24,409 nt of DNA from Gammaproteobacteria bacterium. Lineage in GTDB: Bacteria; Pseudomonadota; Gammaproteobacteria; Steroidobacterales; GCA-2729495. The stretch is taken from NCBI GenBank assembly GCA_023383735.1, contig JAHDYN010000001.1:1-24409 (forward strand), given 5' to 3'. Under the pieces are notes generated by a model. The model saw only the letters and a list, made by a program, of their open reading frames with translations. It did no database searches and was not told the DNA's origin. The position numbers and the translations under genes were made by a program. Positions 8,565-16,962 of the stretch are shown here, one piece after another; position 1 is the stretch's first letter, and each line of letters begins with the position of its first letter.

Positions 8565-9869
8565 ATGCTTCTTTTCCCTACACGCGCAACCGGCGCGTTC
8601 CTGCTCATTACCGGCCTGGCGCTGCAGGGCGCGGCGCAAGCGCAGACAGCCGCTGCGGAACCCGCCAGCCTGACCCTGGGTCAGGCGGTGGAGCGTGCAC
8701 TGGCCGGCAATCCGGCCTTGCAGGGCTTTGCCTATACCCTGCAGGCGCAGGATGCCCGCATTGCCGCTGCCGGCCAGCGGCCGGCCACCGAGGCCTCTTT
8801 CGAGCTGGAGAACTTTCTCGGCAGCGGTGACTACGATGGTCTGGATGCGGCCGAAGCCACCTTTGCCCTCTCGCAGGTGGTCGAGCTGGGCGACAAACGC
8901 CGGCTGCGTACCGCGGCTGCCGAGGCGGGGCGGGATCTCCTGTCCATCGAGCGCCAGGCAGCGCAGCTGGATGTGCTTGCCGAGGTGGCGCGGCGCTTCA
9001 TCCATGTCGCAGCCCTGCAGGAGCAGCTGGAGCTGACGATCAGCGCCACGGCGCTGGCAGGCAGTATCGTCGCCGACGTCGAGCGTCGCGTGCAGGCGGC
9101 GCGCTCGCCGGAAGCTGAACTCCTGCGTGCACAGGCCGCGCTGGCCACGGCGGAGATCGATGAGCGGCACGCAAGGCGGCAGCTGGCTGTGGGTCGGCGA
9201 CAGCTGGCCGCGACCTGGGGCGCAGAGGAGGATGCCTTCGGGCCGATCAAGGCCGATCTCTACCGCTTCCCGGCCGACACCGATTTCCCGGCACTCGTTG
9301 AGCGGCTGGACGCCAATCCTGATTTTCTGCGCTTTGCCTCCGAGGCGCGGCTGCGCGATGCGGAGCTGCGCCTTGCGAGCAGCCTGAGCCGGCCGGACCT
9401 GTCGTTCTCGGCGGGCGTGCGGCGCATTGAAGGGCCGGACGACCAGGCGCTGGTCTTCGGTGTTTCCGTGCCGCTCTTCTCCGGTCAGCGCGCGGCACCG
9501 GCCCGTGCCGAGGCAAGCGCGCTGCGCGAGCTGGTGAGCGCTGACCGGCAGACCGCCACGATCAGGGCGCGCAATCAGCTCTTTCAACTGCACCAGGAGT
9601 TGCAGCAGGCTGTCGCGGAAACCCGCACGCTCCAGACCGAGGTCATGCCGCGTCTCGATCAGGCGCTGAAACAGACCCGCTATGCCTACGAGCGTGGACG
9701 CTACAGCTACCTGGAACTCGTGGATGCGCAGCAGGCCTGGCGCGCGGCGCACTACACGCTGATCGACGCGGCCGAGCGTGGCCAGACCCTGCAGGTGGAA
9801 ATAGAACGGCTGACCGGTGAGTCCCTCGAAACGGCGACGGGACTGCCCGGCGGGAGCGAGAGCCGGTGA
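8565..9869 (+). CDS. czcC: CzcC-type outer membrane channel of an RND metal efflux system
   Basis: A 434-aa TolC/CzcC-family outer membrane factor. After a signal peptide (cut near AQAQ-T) come two OEP repeats, with the family pattern LTLGQAVERALAGNPALQG, the long alpha-helical barrel segments (about 90-200 and 280-400), and a C-terminal ERGRYSYLELVDAQQAW motif. It forms the exit duct of the CzcCBA complex. The start is ATG 8565 because GGGAG lies 6-7 nt upstream and the signal peptide begins here; the frame is open further upstream but that translation looks non-coding. The stop overlaps the beginning of the czcB reading frame (GTGA), consistent with tight operon structure. Confidence 0.93.
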   Translation: MLLFPTRATGAFLLITGLALQGAAQAQTAAAEPASLTLGQAVERALAGNPALQGFAYTLQAQDARIAAAGQRPATEASFELENFLGSGDYDGLDAAEATFALSQVVELGDKRRLRTAAAEAGRDLLSIERQAAQLDVLAEVARRFIHVAALQEQLELTISATALAGSIVADVERRVQAARSPEAELLRAQAALATAEIDERHARRQLAVGRRQLAATWGAEEDAFGPIKADLYRFPADTDFPALVERLDANPDFLRFASEARLRDAELRLASSLSRPDLSFSAGVRRIEGPDDQALVFGVSVPLFSGQRAAPARAEASALRELVSADRQTATIRARNQLFQLHQELQQAVAETRTLQTEVMPRLDQALKQTRYAYERGRYSYLELVDAQQAWRAAHYTLIDAAERGQTLQVEIERLTGESLETATGLPGGSESR

Positions 9870-9895
9870 GCAGCATGAGAATCAGAGGACAAGAC

Positions 9896-11149
9896 ATGAG
9901 CAGTGAGGGCAGGAAATTCATCGGTGCGTTGCTGGCGGCCACGCTGCTGGCGCTGACCGCTGGTTGCGACAACGGTCACGCCCCGGGCGATGATCACGAC
10001 CACGGCGCCGCCGATGAGGAAGCACCCAAGGGCCCGCACGGCGGCAGGCTGCTGGAAGATGGCGATTTCGCGCTGGAAGTGACGATGTTCGAGCGGGGTG
10101 TGCCGCCGGAGTTTCACATCTATCCGCTCCGCAAGGGCAAGCCGGTCGATCCGGCTGAAGTGCAGCTCAGCATGGAGCTGAGCCGGCTCGGCGGCAGGGT
10201 CGACCGCATTGCCTTTCAGCCACAGGACGACTTCCTGCGCAGCACGCAGTCCATTGCCGAACCGCATTCATGGGCCGTGAAGGCGACGGCCCAGGCCGGC
10301 GGCCAGACCCACGTCTGGAGCTACGAGTCCTTCGAAGGCCGGACCACCATCGCACCGGAGATGGCCCGCGGCGCAGGTGTGGAGACAGCCGTTGCCGGTC
10401 CGGGCCGCATCGAAGAGCAGCTCTCGCTCTTTGGCAGCATCCAGCCGGATCCGGATCGCATCCGGAACGTCAGTGCGCGCTTTCCCGGCGTGATCCGCAG
10501 CGTGCACGTCAATGTCGGTGACCGCGTGAAACAGGGGCAGCAGCTCGCAGCCATCGAGAGCAACGAAAGTCTGCAGGTCTATGCGCTGACCGCACCGATC
10601 ACCGGCGTCATTGTCGAACGCCATGCCAATGTCGGCGAAACCACCGATGGCGATGCCTTGTTCCAGGTGGCGGACTTCTCCAGCGTACGCGCGGATCTCA
10701 TGGTTTTCCCGCGTGATCGCGGCCGGCTCAGGCGTGGTCAGCCGGTGCGGGTAACGGCTGCCGACGGTGCACAGGAAGCGACCGCCAGCGTGGATTTCAT
10801 TGCGCCGGCCGGCACGGGCGGCAACCAGGCGCTGCTGGTGCGTGTGCTGCTCGACAATGCAGACGGCCGGTGGACGCCGGGCCAGTTCGTCGAAGGGTTG
10901 ATCACCGTGTCGGCCATCGAGGCGCCGCTGGTCATTCCGCGCAGTGCGCTGCAGACCTTCCGCGACTGGGAGGTTGCGTTCGTCAAGGTGGGCGATGTGT
11001 ACGAGTTCCGTCCGCTGGAACTGGGGCGCACCGACGGTGAGCGCGTCGAGGTGCTCGGTGGGCTGCAGGCCGGCGACACCTACGTTTCCGGTAACAGCTA
11101 TCTCATCAAGGCCGATATCGAGAAATCCGGGGCCTCGCATGATCACTGA
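9896..11149 (+). CDS. czcB: CzcB-type periplasmic adaptor (membrane fusion) lipoprotein of a metal RND pump
   Basis: A protein of about 417 aa with a lipobox (LTAGC, Cys about residue 24), then a His/Asp-rich linker (DDHDHGAADEE) and a small N-terminal domain with PHGGRLLEDGDFALEVTMFE, seen in adaptors of heavy-metal RND pumps. The middle holds the HlyD-type lipoyl/beta-barrel parts (VSARFPGVIRSVHVNVGDRVKQGQ ... APITGVIVERHANVGE) and the C-terminus ends in SHDH, a second possible metal site. The adaptor joins CzcA to CzcC and may hand over metal ions. Start choices are GTG 9866 (overlapping the czcC stop), ATG 9875 and ATG 9896; I prefer 9896 because AGAGG lies about 9 nt before it and the lipoprotein signal begins there. 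Confidence 0.9.
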   Translation: MSSEGRKFIGALLAATLLALTAGCDNGHAPGDDHDHGAADEEAPKGPHGGRLLEDGDFALEVTMFERGVPPEFHIYPLRKGKPVDPAEVQLSMELSRLGGRVDRIAFQPQDDFLRSTQSIAEPHSWAVKATAQAGGQTHVWSYESFEGRTTIAPEMARGAGVETAVAGPGRIEEQLSLFGSIQPDPDRIRNVSARFPGVIRSVHVNVGDRVKQGQQLAAIESNESLQVYALTAPITGVIVERHANVGETTDGDALFQVADFSSVRADLMVFPRDRGRLRRGQPVRVTAADGAQEATASVDFIAPAGTGGNQALLVRVLLDNADGRWTPGQFVEGLITVSAIEAPLVIPRSALQTFRDWEVAFVKVGDVYEFRPLELGRTDGERVEVLGGLQAGDTYVSGNSYLIKADIEKSGASHDH

Positions 11150-11160
11150 GGGAGCTGTTC

Positions 11161-14100
11161 ATGATTGACGCGATCATCCGGGGTTCGATTGCGCGGCGCT
11201 GGATCGTGCTGATGGCGGTCGCCTTCGTCGCCGCGCTTGGCATCTACAACTACCAGCGGCTGCCCATCGACGCCGTGCCGGACATCACCAACGTCCAGGT
11301 GCAGATCAACACCGAGGCGCCGGGGTACTCGCCGCTCGAGTCCGAGCAGCGGGTCACCTTTGTCGTCGAGAATGCGATGGCGGGCCTGCCGAAGCTCTCC
11401 TACACGCGTTCGCTGTCGCGTTACGGCCTGTCGCAGGTGACAGTCGTGTTCGAGGATGGCACCGACATCTACTTTGCGCGTCAGCGCGTTGCCGAGCGCA
11501 TCGCCCAGGTCAAGGGCCAGCTGCCGCCGGGTGTGGAGCCCGAGATGGGGCCGATCGCCACGGGGCTTGGCGAGATCTACATGTTTACCGTCGAGGCTGA
11601 ACCCGGCGCGCGCAAGCCGGACGGTTCGGCCTATGACGGCGGTGATCTCAAGAAGGTGATGGACTGGATCGTGCGTCCGCAACTGTCGCAGGTGCCGGGC
11701 GTTACCGAGGTCAACGTCATCGGCGGCTATGACCGGCAATACCTGGTTGCGCCGCTGCCGGCCCGGTTGCTTGCCTACGGGGTGTCACCGCGCGAGCTGA
11801 TCGATGCGCTGGAGAACAACAACGCCAATCGCGGTGCCGGATACATCGAGCAGTCCGGTATCCAGTACCTGATCCGTACACCGGGCCAGGTGGCCAGTCT
11901 TGAAGACATCGAACGGATCGTCATCCGCCAGTTCAACGGCCTGCCGGTGACGGTCGGCGATGTGGCAGAAGTGAGCATCGGCCGCAACCTTCGCAGCGGT
12001 GCGGCGACCGACAACGGCGAGGAGGTGGTGCTCGGCACGGTCTTCATGCTGGTTGGCGAAAACAGCCGCGTGGTGTCGCAACGGACAGCGGCGCGGCTCG
12101 ACGAGATCGGCAAGACGCTGCCGGCGGGCCTGGTTGTAAAGACTGTCTATGACCGGACCACGCTGGTCGACAAGACCATTGCCACCGTCCAGACCAACCT
12201 GGTCGAGGGTGCGCTGCTGGTTGTCGTGGTGCTGTTCCTGCTGCTCGGCAACCTGCGCGCGGCGCTGGTGACGGCGCTGGTGATCCCGCTGTCCATGCTG
12301 ATGCTGATCACCGGGATGGTGGAGAACGGTGTCAGCGCCAACCTGATGAGTCTGGGCGCGCTGGACTTCGGCCTCATCGTCGATGGCTCCGTGATCATCG
12401 TTGAGAGCTGCATCATGCGCCTGGCGCAGCGGCAGCATCAGCTGGGCCGCCTGCTCGACACCCAGGAGCGGATGCATGTCGTGTTCCAGGCGACGCGCGA
12501 GGTGTTCAAGCCCAGCCTCGTCAGCGTCATCGTCGTCGTGCTGGTCAATCTCCCGATCTTCGCGCTCACTGGCGTTGAAGGAAAAATGTTCTGGCCGATG
12601 GCTTTCACCGTGGTGGTGGCCCTGCTGGCAGCGCTGGTCCTGTCGGTGACCTTTGTGCCGGCCGCCGTGGCGCTGGCCCTGCGCGGCAAGATCTCGGAGA
12701 AGGAAAACCCGGTCGTGGCAGCGGTGCGACGGGTCTATGAGCCGGCGCTGGCCTTTGCCCTGCGGCGGCGCATTGCCGTGGTTGCCGGCGCCGTGGTGCT
12801 GGTGGCGGCCTCCGGGCTGCTGGCCACCAGGCTGGGTTCGGAGTTCATTCCCAGCCTCGACGAGGGTGATATCGCCATGCACGCGCTGCGCATCCCGGGT
12901 ACGGGCCTTGAACAGGCCGTCGGCATGCAGCGGCAGCTGGAGAAGGTGATCAGCAGCTTCCCGGAAGTGAGACGTGTGGTGGCGAAGCTCGGTACGGCCG
13001 ATGTGGCCACCGATCCGATGCCGCCTTCGGTGGCGGACAACTTCATCATGCTGAAGCCGCCCGAGGAGTGGCCCGATCCGGGCAAGACCAAGGCCGAGTT
13101 CGTGGCTGAACTGGCAGCGGCTGTCGCCGCCGTGCCCGGCAACAACTATGAGTTCACGCAGCCGATCGAGATGCGCTTCAACGAGCTCATCTCCGGCGTG
13201 CGTTCCGACCTGGCGGTCAAGGTCTATGGCGACGACATGGACACGCTGACGGAGATCGGTGGGCGCATCGAGGCCCTGCTGAAAACGGTGCCGGGAGCTG
13301 CCGACGTGCAGCTGGAGCAGACCACCGGCCTGCCCATCACCACCGTGACACCGCGCCGTGAGGTGCTGTTCCGCTATGGCATCAATGTGGCGGATGTGCA
13401 GGAACTGGTCAGCATGGCACTTGGTGGCCATGTGGCCGGCGAGGTTTTCGAGGGCGATGCCCGTTTCGATCTGGTGGTGCGCCTCCCCGAGCGGCTGCGC
13501 AGCGACCCGGCGACGCTGGAGAACCTGCCGGTCCCGCTGCCTGATGGCGGCTACGTGCCACTGCATGAGGTTGCCGATATTCGCACGGCACCCGGCCCCA
13601 ACCAGGTCAACCGCGAGAACGGCAAGCGGCGCGTGGTGGCAGCTGCCAACGTGCGCGGCCGCGACCTCGGCTCCTTTGTTGCCGATGTGCAGAGCCGCGT
13701 TGCCGACGTGGAGATCCCGCCCGGCTACTGGCTGGAATACGGGGGCACCTTCGAGCAGCTGCAGTCGGCGTCTGCGCGCCTGCAGTTGCTGGTGCCGCTG
13801 ACCATGGTGCTGATCTTCGGCCTGCTGCTGCTGACCTTCGGTTCGGCCAAGGACGCAGCGCTGGTCTTCAGCGGCGTGCCGCTGGCACTGACGGGCGGTA
13901 TCGCCGCGCTCTGGCTGCGGGATATCCCGCTGTCCATCTCTGCAGGGATCGGTTTCATCACGCTGTCGGGTGTGGCCGTGCTCACCGGTGTCGTGATGGT
14001 CGCGGCCTTCCGCCAGTTGCTCGATGAAGGCAGGGGGCTGGAGGAGGCCATCGTCGAAGGTGCGCTGTTGCGCCTGCGGCCGATCCTGATGGTCGGGCTG

Positions 14101-14292
14101 GTGGCGAGTCTCGGCTTCCTGCCGATGGCGCTCAACACCAGCACAGGCGCCGAAGTGCAGCGGCCATTGGCGACCGTGGTGATCGGCGGCATCATTTCGG
14201 CCACCTTGCTCAGCCTGCTGGTGCTGCCTGCCCTGTACCGGCTGGCCTACCGGCCGGCTGAACCGGAGCCGGGTGCAGGCGCGACATCCTGA
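11161..14292 (+). CDS. czcA: CzcA-type HME-RND cation/proton antiporter
   Basis: A 1043-aa inner-membrane RND pump of the heavy-metal efflux type, with the N-terminal PIDAVPDITNVQVQ motif, two large periplasmic loops and twelve expected membrane segments. The proton-relay helix reads DFGLIVDGSVIIVE with acidic residues at positions 402, 408 and 415, the same numbering as the essential residues of the Cupriavidus CzcA. This DFG..DG pattern is the one for Zn/Co/Cd pumps, whereas the copper/silver type has a different motif, so divalent cation export is the best call; which metal is not settled by sequence. It starts 11 bp after czcB with a GGGAGC ribosome-binding site and should form the complex with czcB and czcC. 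No regulator gene is adjacent. Confidence 0.95.
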   Translation: MIDAIIRGSIARRWIVLMAVAFVAALGIYNYQRLPIDAVPDITNVQVQINTEAPGYSPLESEQRVTFVVENAMAGLPKLSYTRSLSRYGLSQVTVVFEDGTDIYFARQRVAERIAQVKGQLPPGVEPEMGPIATGLGEIYMFTVEAEPGARKPDGSAYDGGDLKKVMDWIVRPQLSQVPGVTEVNVIGGYDRQYLVAPLPARLLAYGVSPRELIDALENNNANRGAGYIEQSGIQYLIRTPGQVASLEDIERIVIRQFNGLPVTVGDVAEVSIGRNLRSGAATDNGEEVVLGTVFMLVGENSRVVSQRTAARLDEIGKTLPAGLVVKTVYDRTTLVDKTIATVQTNLVEGALLVVVVLFLLLGNLRAALVTALVIPLSMLMLITGMVENGVSANLMSLGALDFGLIVDGSVIIVESCIMRLAQRQHQLGRLLDTQERMHVVFQATREVFKPSLVSVIVVVLVNLPIFALTGVEGKMFWPMAFTVVVALLAALVLSVTFVPAAVALALRGKISEKENPVVAAVRRVYEPALAFALRRRIAVVAGAVVLVAASGLLATRLGSEFIPSLDEGDIAMHALRIPGTGLEQAVGMQRQLEKVISSFPEVRRVVAKLGTADVATDPMPPSVADNFIMLKPPEEWPDPGKTKAEFVAELAAAVAAVPGNNYEFTQPIEMRFNELISGVRSDLAVKVYGDDMDTLTEIGGRIEALLKTVPGAADVQLEQTTGLPITTVTPRREVLFRYGINVADVQELVSMALGGHVAGEVFEGDARFDLVVRLPERLRSDPATLENLPVPLPDGGYVPLHEVADIRTAPGPNQVNRENGKRRVVAAANVRGRDLGSFVADVQSRVADVEIPPGYWLEYGGTFEQLQSASARLQLLVPLTMVLIFGLLLLTFGSAKDAALVFSGVPLALTGGIAALWLRDIPLSISAGIGFITLSGVAVLTGVVMVAAFRQLLDEGRGLEEAIVEGALLRLRPILMVGLVASLGFLPMALNTSTGAEVQRPLATVVIGGIISATLLSLLVLPALYRLAYRPAEPEPGAGATS

Positions 14293-14300
14293 TTCCGCGC

Positions 14301-14340
14301 GTTACACTGACCGGCAGTTGAGCTGACCGGTCTGTGTAAC
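14301..14340 (+). other. 40-nt hairpin between czcA and tadA
   Basis: Arms GTTACACTGACCGG (14301-14314) and CCGGTCTGTGTAAC (14327-14340) pair at 13 of 14 positions, and an inner CAG/CTG pair extends the stem over a short loop. No T-run follows, so it is not an ordinary terminator. It abuts the first possible tadA start codon (GTG 14341). It could attenuate czc read-through, protect the czc mRNA 3' end, or control tadA translation. Confidence 0.6.
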
Positions 14341-14832
14341 GTGGTGACTTGCGGTGTTCCCGGTGTCGTCGATGACGCCGTATTCATGCGTCGCGCGCTG
14401 GAACTCGCGCGCAGTGCCGAGCTGGCCGGCGAAGTGCCGGTGGGCGCCGTGCTGGTGCTTGAAGGCGCCGTGGTCGGGGAGGGCTGGAACCGTCCGATCG
14501 GCAGCTGTGACCCGACGTCGCATGCGGAGATCGAGGCGCTGCGTGCCGGCGCGCGCCAGGTCGGCAACTATCGCCTTGCCGGCAGCACGCTCTATGTGAC
14601 CATGGAGCCTTGCCCGATGTGTGCCGGCGCGATGATCCATGCACGTGTCGAGCGTGTCGTGTACGGGACGCCTGATCTGCGGGCGGGCGCCGCGGGAACA
14701 GTCATCGATGTGCTGGGCAGCGCCGCTGCAAATCATCGCGTCAGCGTGACGGGCGGTGTGCTGGCGGAGGAGTGCCGCGAACTGCTGCAGACCTTCTTTC
14801 GCGCCCGCCGGGGCGGGGCCGCTCCGGTCTAG
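14341..14832 (+). CDS. tadA: tRNA-specific adenosine deaminase TadA
   Basis: A 163-aa cytidine-deaminase-fold enzyme that converts A34 to inosine in tRNA-Arg(ACG). The zinc site is complete: H61-A-E63 in PTSHAEIEAL and C91/C94 in MEPCPMCAGAM, and the family pattern EVPVGAVLV and RVVYGTPD is present. Length is normal for the family. Starts at GTG 14341 or GTG 14344 give a normal N-terminus; the next ATG (14386) would lose part of the first helix. No ribosome-binding site is visible; the start lies directly behind a strong hairpin. The gene is convergent with mltF, and their stops share the palindrome CTAG (14829-14832). Confidence 0.93.
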   Translation: MVTCGVPGVVDDAVFMRRALELARSAELAGEVPVGAVLVLEGAVVGEGWNRPIGSCDPTSHAEIEALRAGARQVGNYRLAGSTLYVTMEPCPMCAGAMIHARVERVVYGTPDLRAGAAGTVIDVLGSAAANHRVSVTGGVLAEECRELLQTFFRARRGGAAPV

Positions 14833-16265
14833 CTCGGGTTGGCGCCGGCCGTCCCCGGCCCCGCCTTCACCGCCTTCACCGGTGATTCAACCGGCTGCTC
14901 GGGCTGCCGATGGGCATTCCGGCCCTCGGTCAGCCACACCAGGATGTCGTAGTAGTTGCGGATGTTGCGCACGTAGGCGCGGGTTTCATGGCCGCGCGCG
15001 TAGCCCCAGCGGGTCTGTTCGTACCAGCGGCGTTCCATCAGCAGCGGCAGCGCGCGCTTGATATCCACCCAGCGATCCGGATTGCCGCCGTTGAGTTCGG
15101 CGATGCGCCGCGCATCGAGCAGGTGGCCATAGCCCATGTTGTAGGCAGCCAGTGCCATCCAGGTGAGGTCGGGCTCCGCTATCCCGAGCGCCAGCCGGGA
15201 GATGCGCCGGCGCATGCGCCACAGGTACTTCGAGCCGGCAGTGATGCTCTGTACCGGATCGCTGCGGTCTTCGACATTCATCAGCAGTGCGGTATCCGGT
15301 GTCAGCATCATCATGCCGAGTGCCCCCTTGGGCGATTCGGCTACCGGGTTCCAGTGGCTTTCCTGGTAACCGACTGCCGCGATGAGCCGCCAGTCGATGT
15401 CGGCACGCTTGCCGGCTGCCTCGAACAGGGCGCGATAGTGCGGCAACATGTTCTTGTAGTCGCGGATGAATTTGCGTGTTCCGGCGTAGTCAAAGCTGCC
15501 GCGGTGTCCGTAGTAGCGGTCCATCAGGTGCCCGAGGTCGCCGGAAGCGCGCATGTCGGCAAGGTGCGCACCGGCCTCGTCGATGAGGCGGTGCTCGCTG
15601 CGTCGCTGAAAGGCCCAGGCCCGCGAATCGCCCTTGCTGAGTTCAAAGGCGACCAGCAGTTCCGGATGGAAGCGCTGGAACACCGAGAAGAGATTGGAGT
15701 CGACGACCGTGATGTCTGCCGTACCGTCAGCGACCCTGTTGAGCAGCTCGCCGGCATCCGCGGTGGGATTCTCGATCCAGGTCAGGCCAGGCGCTTCGCG
15801 GCGGGCGGCGTGCAGCGATTCGACGTAGCTCGACTTGGCCACGACCTCGATCCGCTTGCCCACCAGGTCGGCCGGCGTGCGCGGCCGCCTGCTGCCGCGC
15901 CGGTACACGACCTGCTGGCTGACCTGGTGGTAGGAGGGGCCAAAGTCCACCAACCTCGCCCGCTCCGGTGTCACCGTCAGTCCGGCAGCGGCGATGTGCG
16001 CGCGTCCGGCGCGGATTTCCGTCAGCAGGTCGGCAAAGCGCTCTGCCTCGATCAGCTTGAGCTTTACGCCCAGCCGTTCGGCAAAGCTGCGGGCCAGTTC
16101 GTAGTCCGGCCCTTCGGGCCCGGCCTGGCCGATGTAGTAGGTGATCGGGCTGTTGCGGGTGACCACGCGCAGCTCGCCCAGAGCCCGGACTTCCTCGAGC
16201 AGCGAGGGTGGCCGGGCGCAGGTACATAGCAGGCTCGCGACAGCAATGAGCAGTGCAGTACGCAT
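14829..16265 (-). CDS. mltF: Membrane-bound lytic murein transglycosylase F
   Basis: About 478 aa from the ATG at 16265 (a GTG at 16286 would add 7 residues). After an N-terminal hydrophobic signal (MRTALLIAVASLLCTC, a possible but poor lipobox) comes a periplasmic solute-binding domain of SBP_bac_3 type (about 30-260), then a lysozyme-like SLT domain (about 285-430). The catalytic glutamate is in GYQESHWNP (residue 302), followed by SPKGALGMMML, and the MltF-typical RWGYARGHETRAYVRNI and Y-rich end are present. It cleaves peptidoglycan between MurNAc and GlcNAc with formation of 1,6-anhydro ends; the solute-binding part is regulatory in known members. The Pro-rich tail (about 455-478) is probably disordered. 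An AT-rich stretch at 16313-16376 may hold the promoter. Confidence 0.94.
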   Translation of the reverse strand: MRTALLIAVASLLCTCARPPSLLEEVRALGELRVVTRNSPITYYIGQAGPEGPDYELARSFAERLGVKLKLIEAERFADLLTEIRAGRAHIAAAGLTVTPERARLVDFGPSYHQVSQQVVYRRGSRRPRTPADLVGKRIEVVAKSSYVESLHAARREAPGLTWIENPTADAGELLNRVADGTADITVVDSNLFSVFQRFHPELLVAFELSKGDSRAWAFQRRSEHRLIDEAGAHLADMRASGDLGHLMDRYYGHRGSFDYAGTRKFIRDYKNMLPHYRALFEAAGKRADIDWRLIAAVGYQESHWNPVAESPKGALGMMMLTPDTALLMNVEDRSDPVQSITAGSKYLWRMRRRISRLALGIAEPDLTWMALAAYNMGYGHLLDARRIAELNGGNPDRWVDIKRALPLLMERRWYEQTRWGYARGHETRAYVRNIRNYYDILVWLTEGRNAHRQPEQPVESPVKAVKAGPGTAGANPS

Positions 16266-16312
16266 GATCGGCGCGAACCGTAGCACGCAGGCTCTGGCCG
16301 GGAACAGGTTCC

Positions 16313-16376
16313 GGTGTGATTTTTAATATTCGGGTTTATGTAAAAGTATATAAAAAACAATATATTACAATGAGTA
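16313..16376. promoter_or_regulatory. AT-rich divergent promoter region
   Basis: A stretch far richer in A and T than the surrounding DNA (for example TATATAAAAAAC and TTTTTAATATT) lies in the 195-bp gap between the divergent mltF (minus) and the 110-aa gene (plus). Several hexamers resemble -10 elements on both strands (TACAAT on plus, TATACT on minus), but none has a convincing -35 at the right distance. The assignment rests on composition and position. Confidence 0.3.
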
Positions 16377-16460
16377 TCCACACTCACTGTCAGGTCAGCT
16401 GACCGACCCGGGGCCAGCGATTTCCGTTATTGTTCAGTCCCCGCCAGCAGTACCGATGCC

Positions 16461-16793
16461 ATGAGCCAGAGCGCAAGACCGTCCGGATCAGCCAGCAGTG
16501 ACTGGCGCAGCCTGTGCCGGGCGCGCCGGATTGATCCTGACGAGGTCGAGATGGTTGCCAGCCGTTACCTGGCCTACCGCAACTACATGCAGCCCCGCGG
16601 TGGCGGCCTGTCGCTGGCCGGGTGGTTCCGCTTCTACTGCCAGGAGAAGGCCTCCGAGAGCGGTGACCAGACCGGCGGGGTGGTCAGCGAGTGCTCGGCG
16701 ACCGGTGAGGCCATCCAGCAGACCATGCTCGGCGATCCGCGGACTTTTCTGGAAATCCTCCACCTGCAGCTCGAAACGGTGCATTCAACCTGA
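16461..16793 (+). CDS. Conserved-looking hypothetical protein upstream of tRNA-Ser
   Basis: A 110-aa soluble protein I do not recognise. It has no signal peptide or membrane segment; the middle (DPDEVEMVASRYLAYRNYMQ and LAGWFRFYCQEKA) looks helical with several aromatic residues, and the end (EILHLQLETVHST) is amphipathic. The ATG at 16461 has no clear ribosome-binding site. Its stop codon overlaps the -35 element of the tRNA-Ser promoter. The codon use resembles that of neighbouring host genes more than that of the inserted element, so I regard it as resident. A function cannot be assigned. Confidence 0.5.
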   Translation: MSQSARPSGSASSDWRSLCRARRIDPDEVEMVASRYLAYRNYMQPRGGGLSLAGWFRFYCQEKASESGDQTGGVVSECSATGEAIQQTMLGDPRTFLEILHLQLETVHST

Positions 16794-16818
16794 CGCCACG
16801 GCGCTGAATACCTATAAT
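16790..16818 (+). promoter_or_regulatory. Promoter of tRNA-Ser(CGA)
   Basis: A perfect -10 TATAAT (16813-16818) lies 17 bp after CTGACG (16790-16795, four of six matches to -35). The GC-rich discriminator after the -10 (GCGGCGCC) is the kind found at stable-RNA promoters under stringent control. The tRNA begins at 16838, about 13 nt after the expected start of transcription. Confidence 0.65.
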
Positions 16819-16837
16819 GCGGCGCCAGCCTGAAACC

Positions 16838-16927
16838 GGAGGGATGCCGGAGAGGCTAAACGGCCCTGACTCGAAATCAGTGGGGGGCGCAAGCCCCACG
16901 GGGGTTCAAATCCCTCTCCCTCCGCCA
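16838..16927 (+). tRNA. serU: tRNA-Ser (anticodon CGA)
   Basis: A 90-nt class II tRNA. Acceptor arms GGAGGGA (16838-16844) and TCCCTCC (16917-16923) pair perfectly, followed by G and an encoded CCA (16925-16927). The anticodon loop is CTCGAAA with CGA at 16872-16874 (reads UCG). The long variable arm has GGGG and CCCC around GCGCAAG, and the T loop is GTTCAAATC. The 3' part is the integration site of the downstream element; its last 15 bases plus one more form the direct repeat. The symbol follows the E. coli name for tRNA-Ser(CGA). Confidence 0.96.
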
Positions 16928-16928
16928 T
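16913..16928 (+). repeat. attL: 3' end of tRNA-Ser (16-bp direct repeat)
   Basis: CCTCTCCCTCCGCCAT, ending one base past the CCA of tRNA-Ser, is identical to 21452-21467. It is the core at which the tyrosine integrase recombined. Because the tRNA end is restored by the element, the tRNA is functional. Confidence 0.88.
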
Positions 16929-16962
16929 ACAAGCCCCCGAGGCAATCCGAGTAAGTCCATAA

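Noticed and set aside
8430..9752. 440-codon open frame on the minus strand over czcC
   Set aside because: Shadow of czcC, which has a good signal peptide, start site and family motifs.
11785..13566. 593-codon open frame on the minus strand inside czcA
   Set aside because: It is antisense to the confident czcA gene, and its His/Gln/Arg-rich translation is the usual shadow of GC-rich coding DNA.
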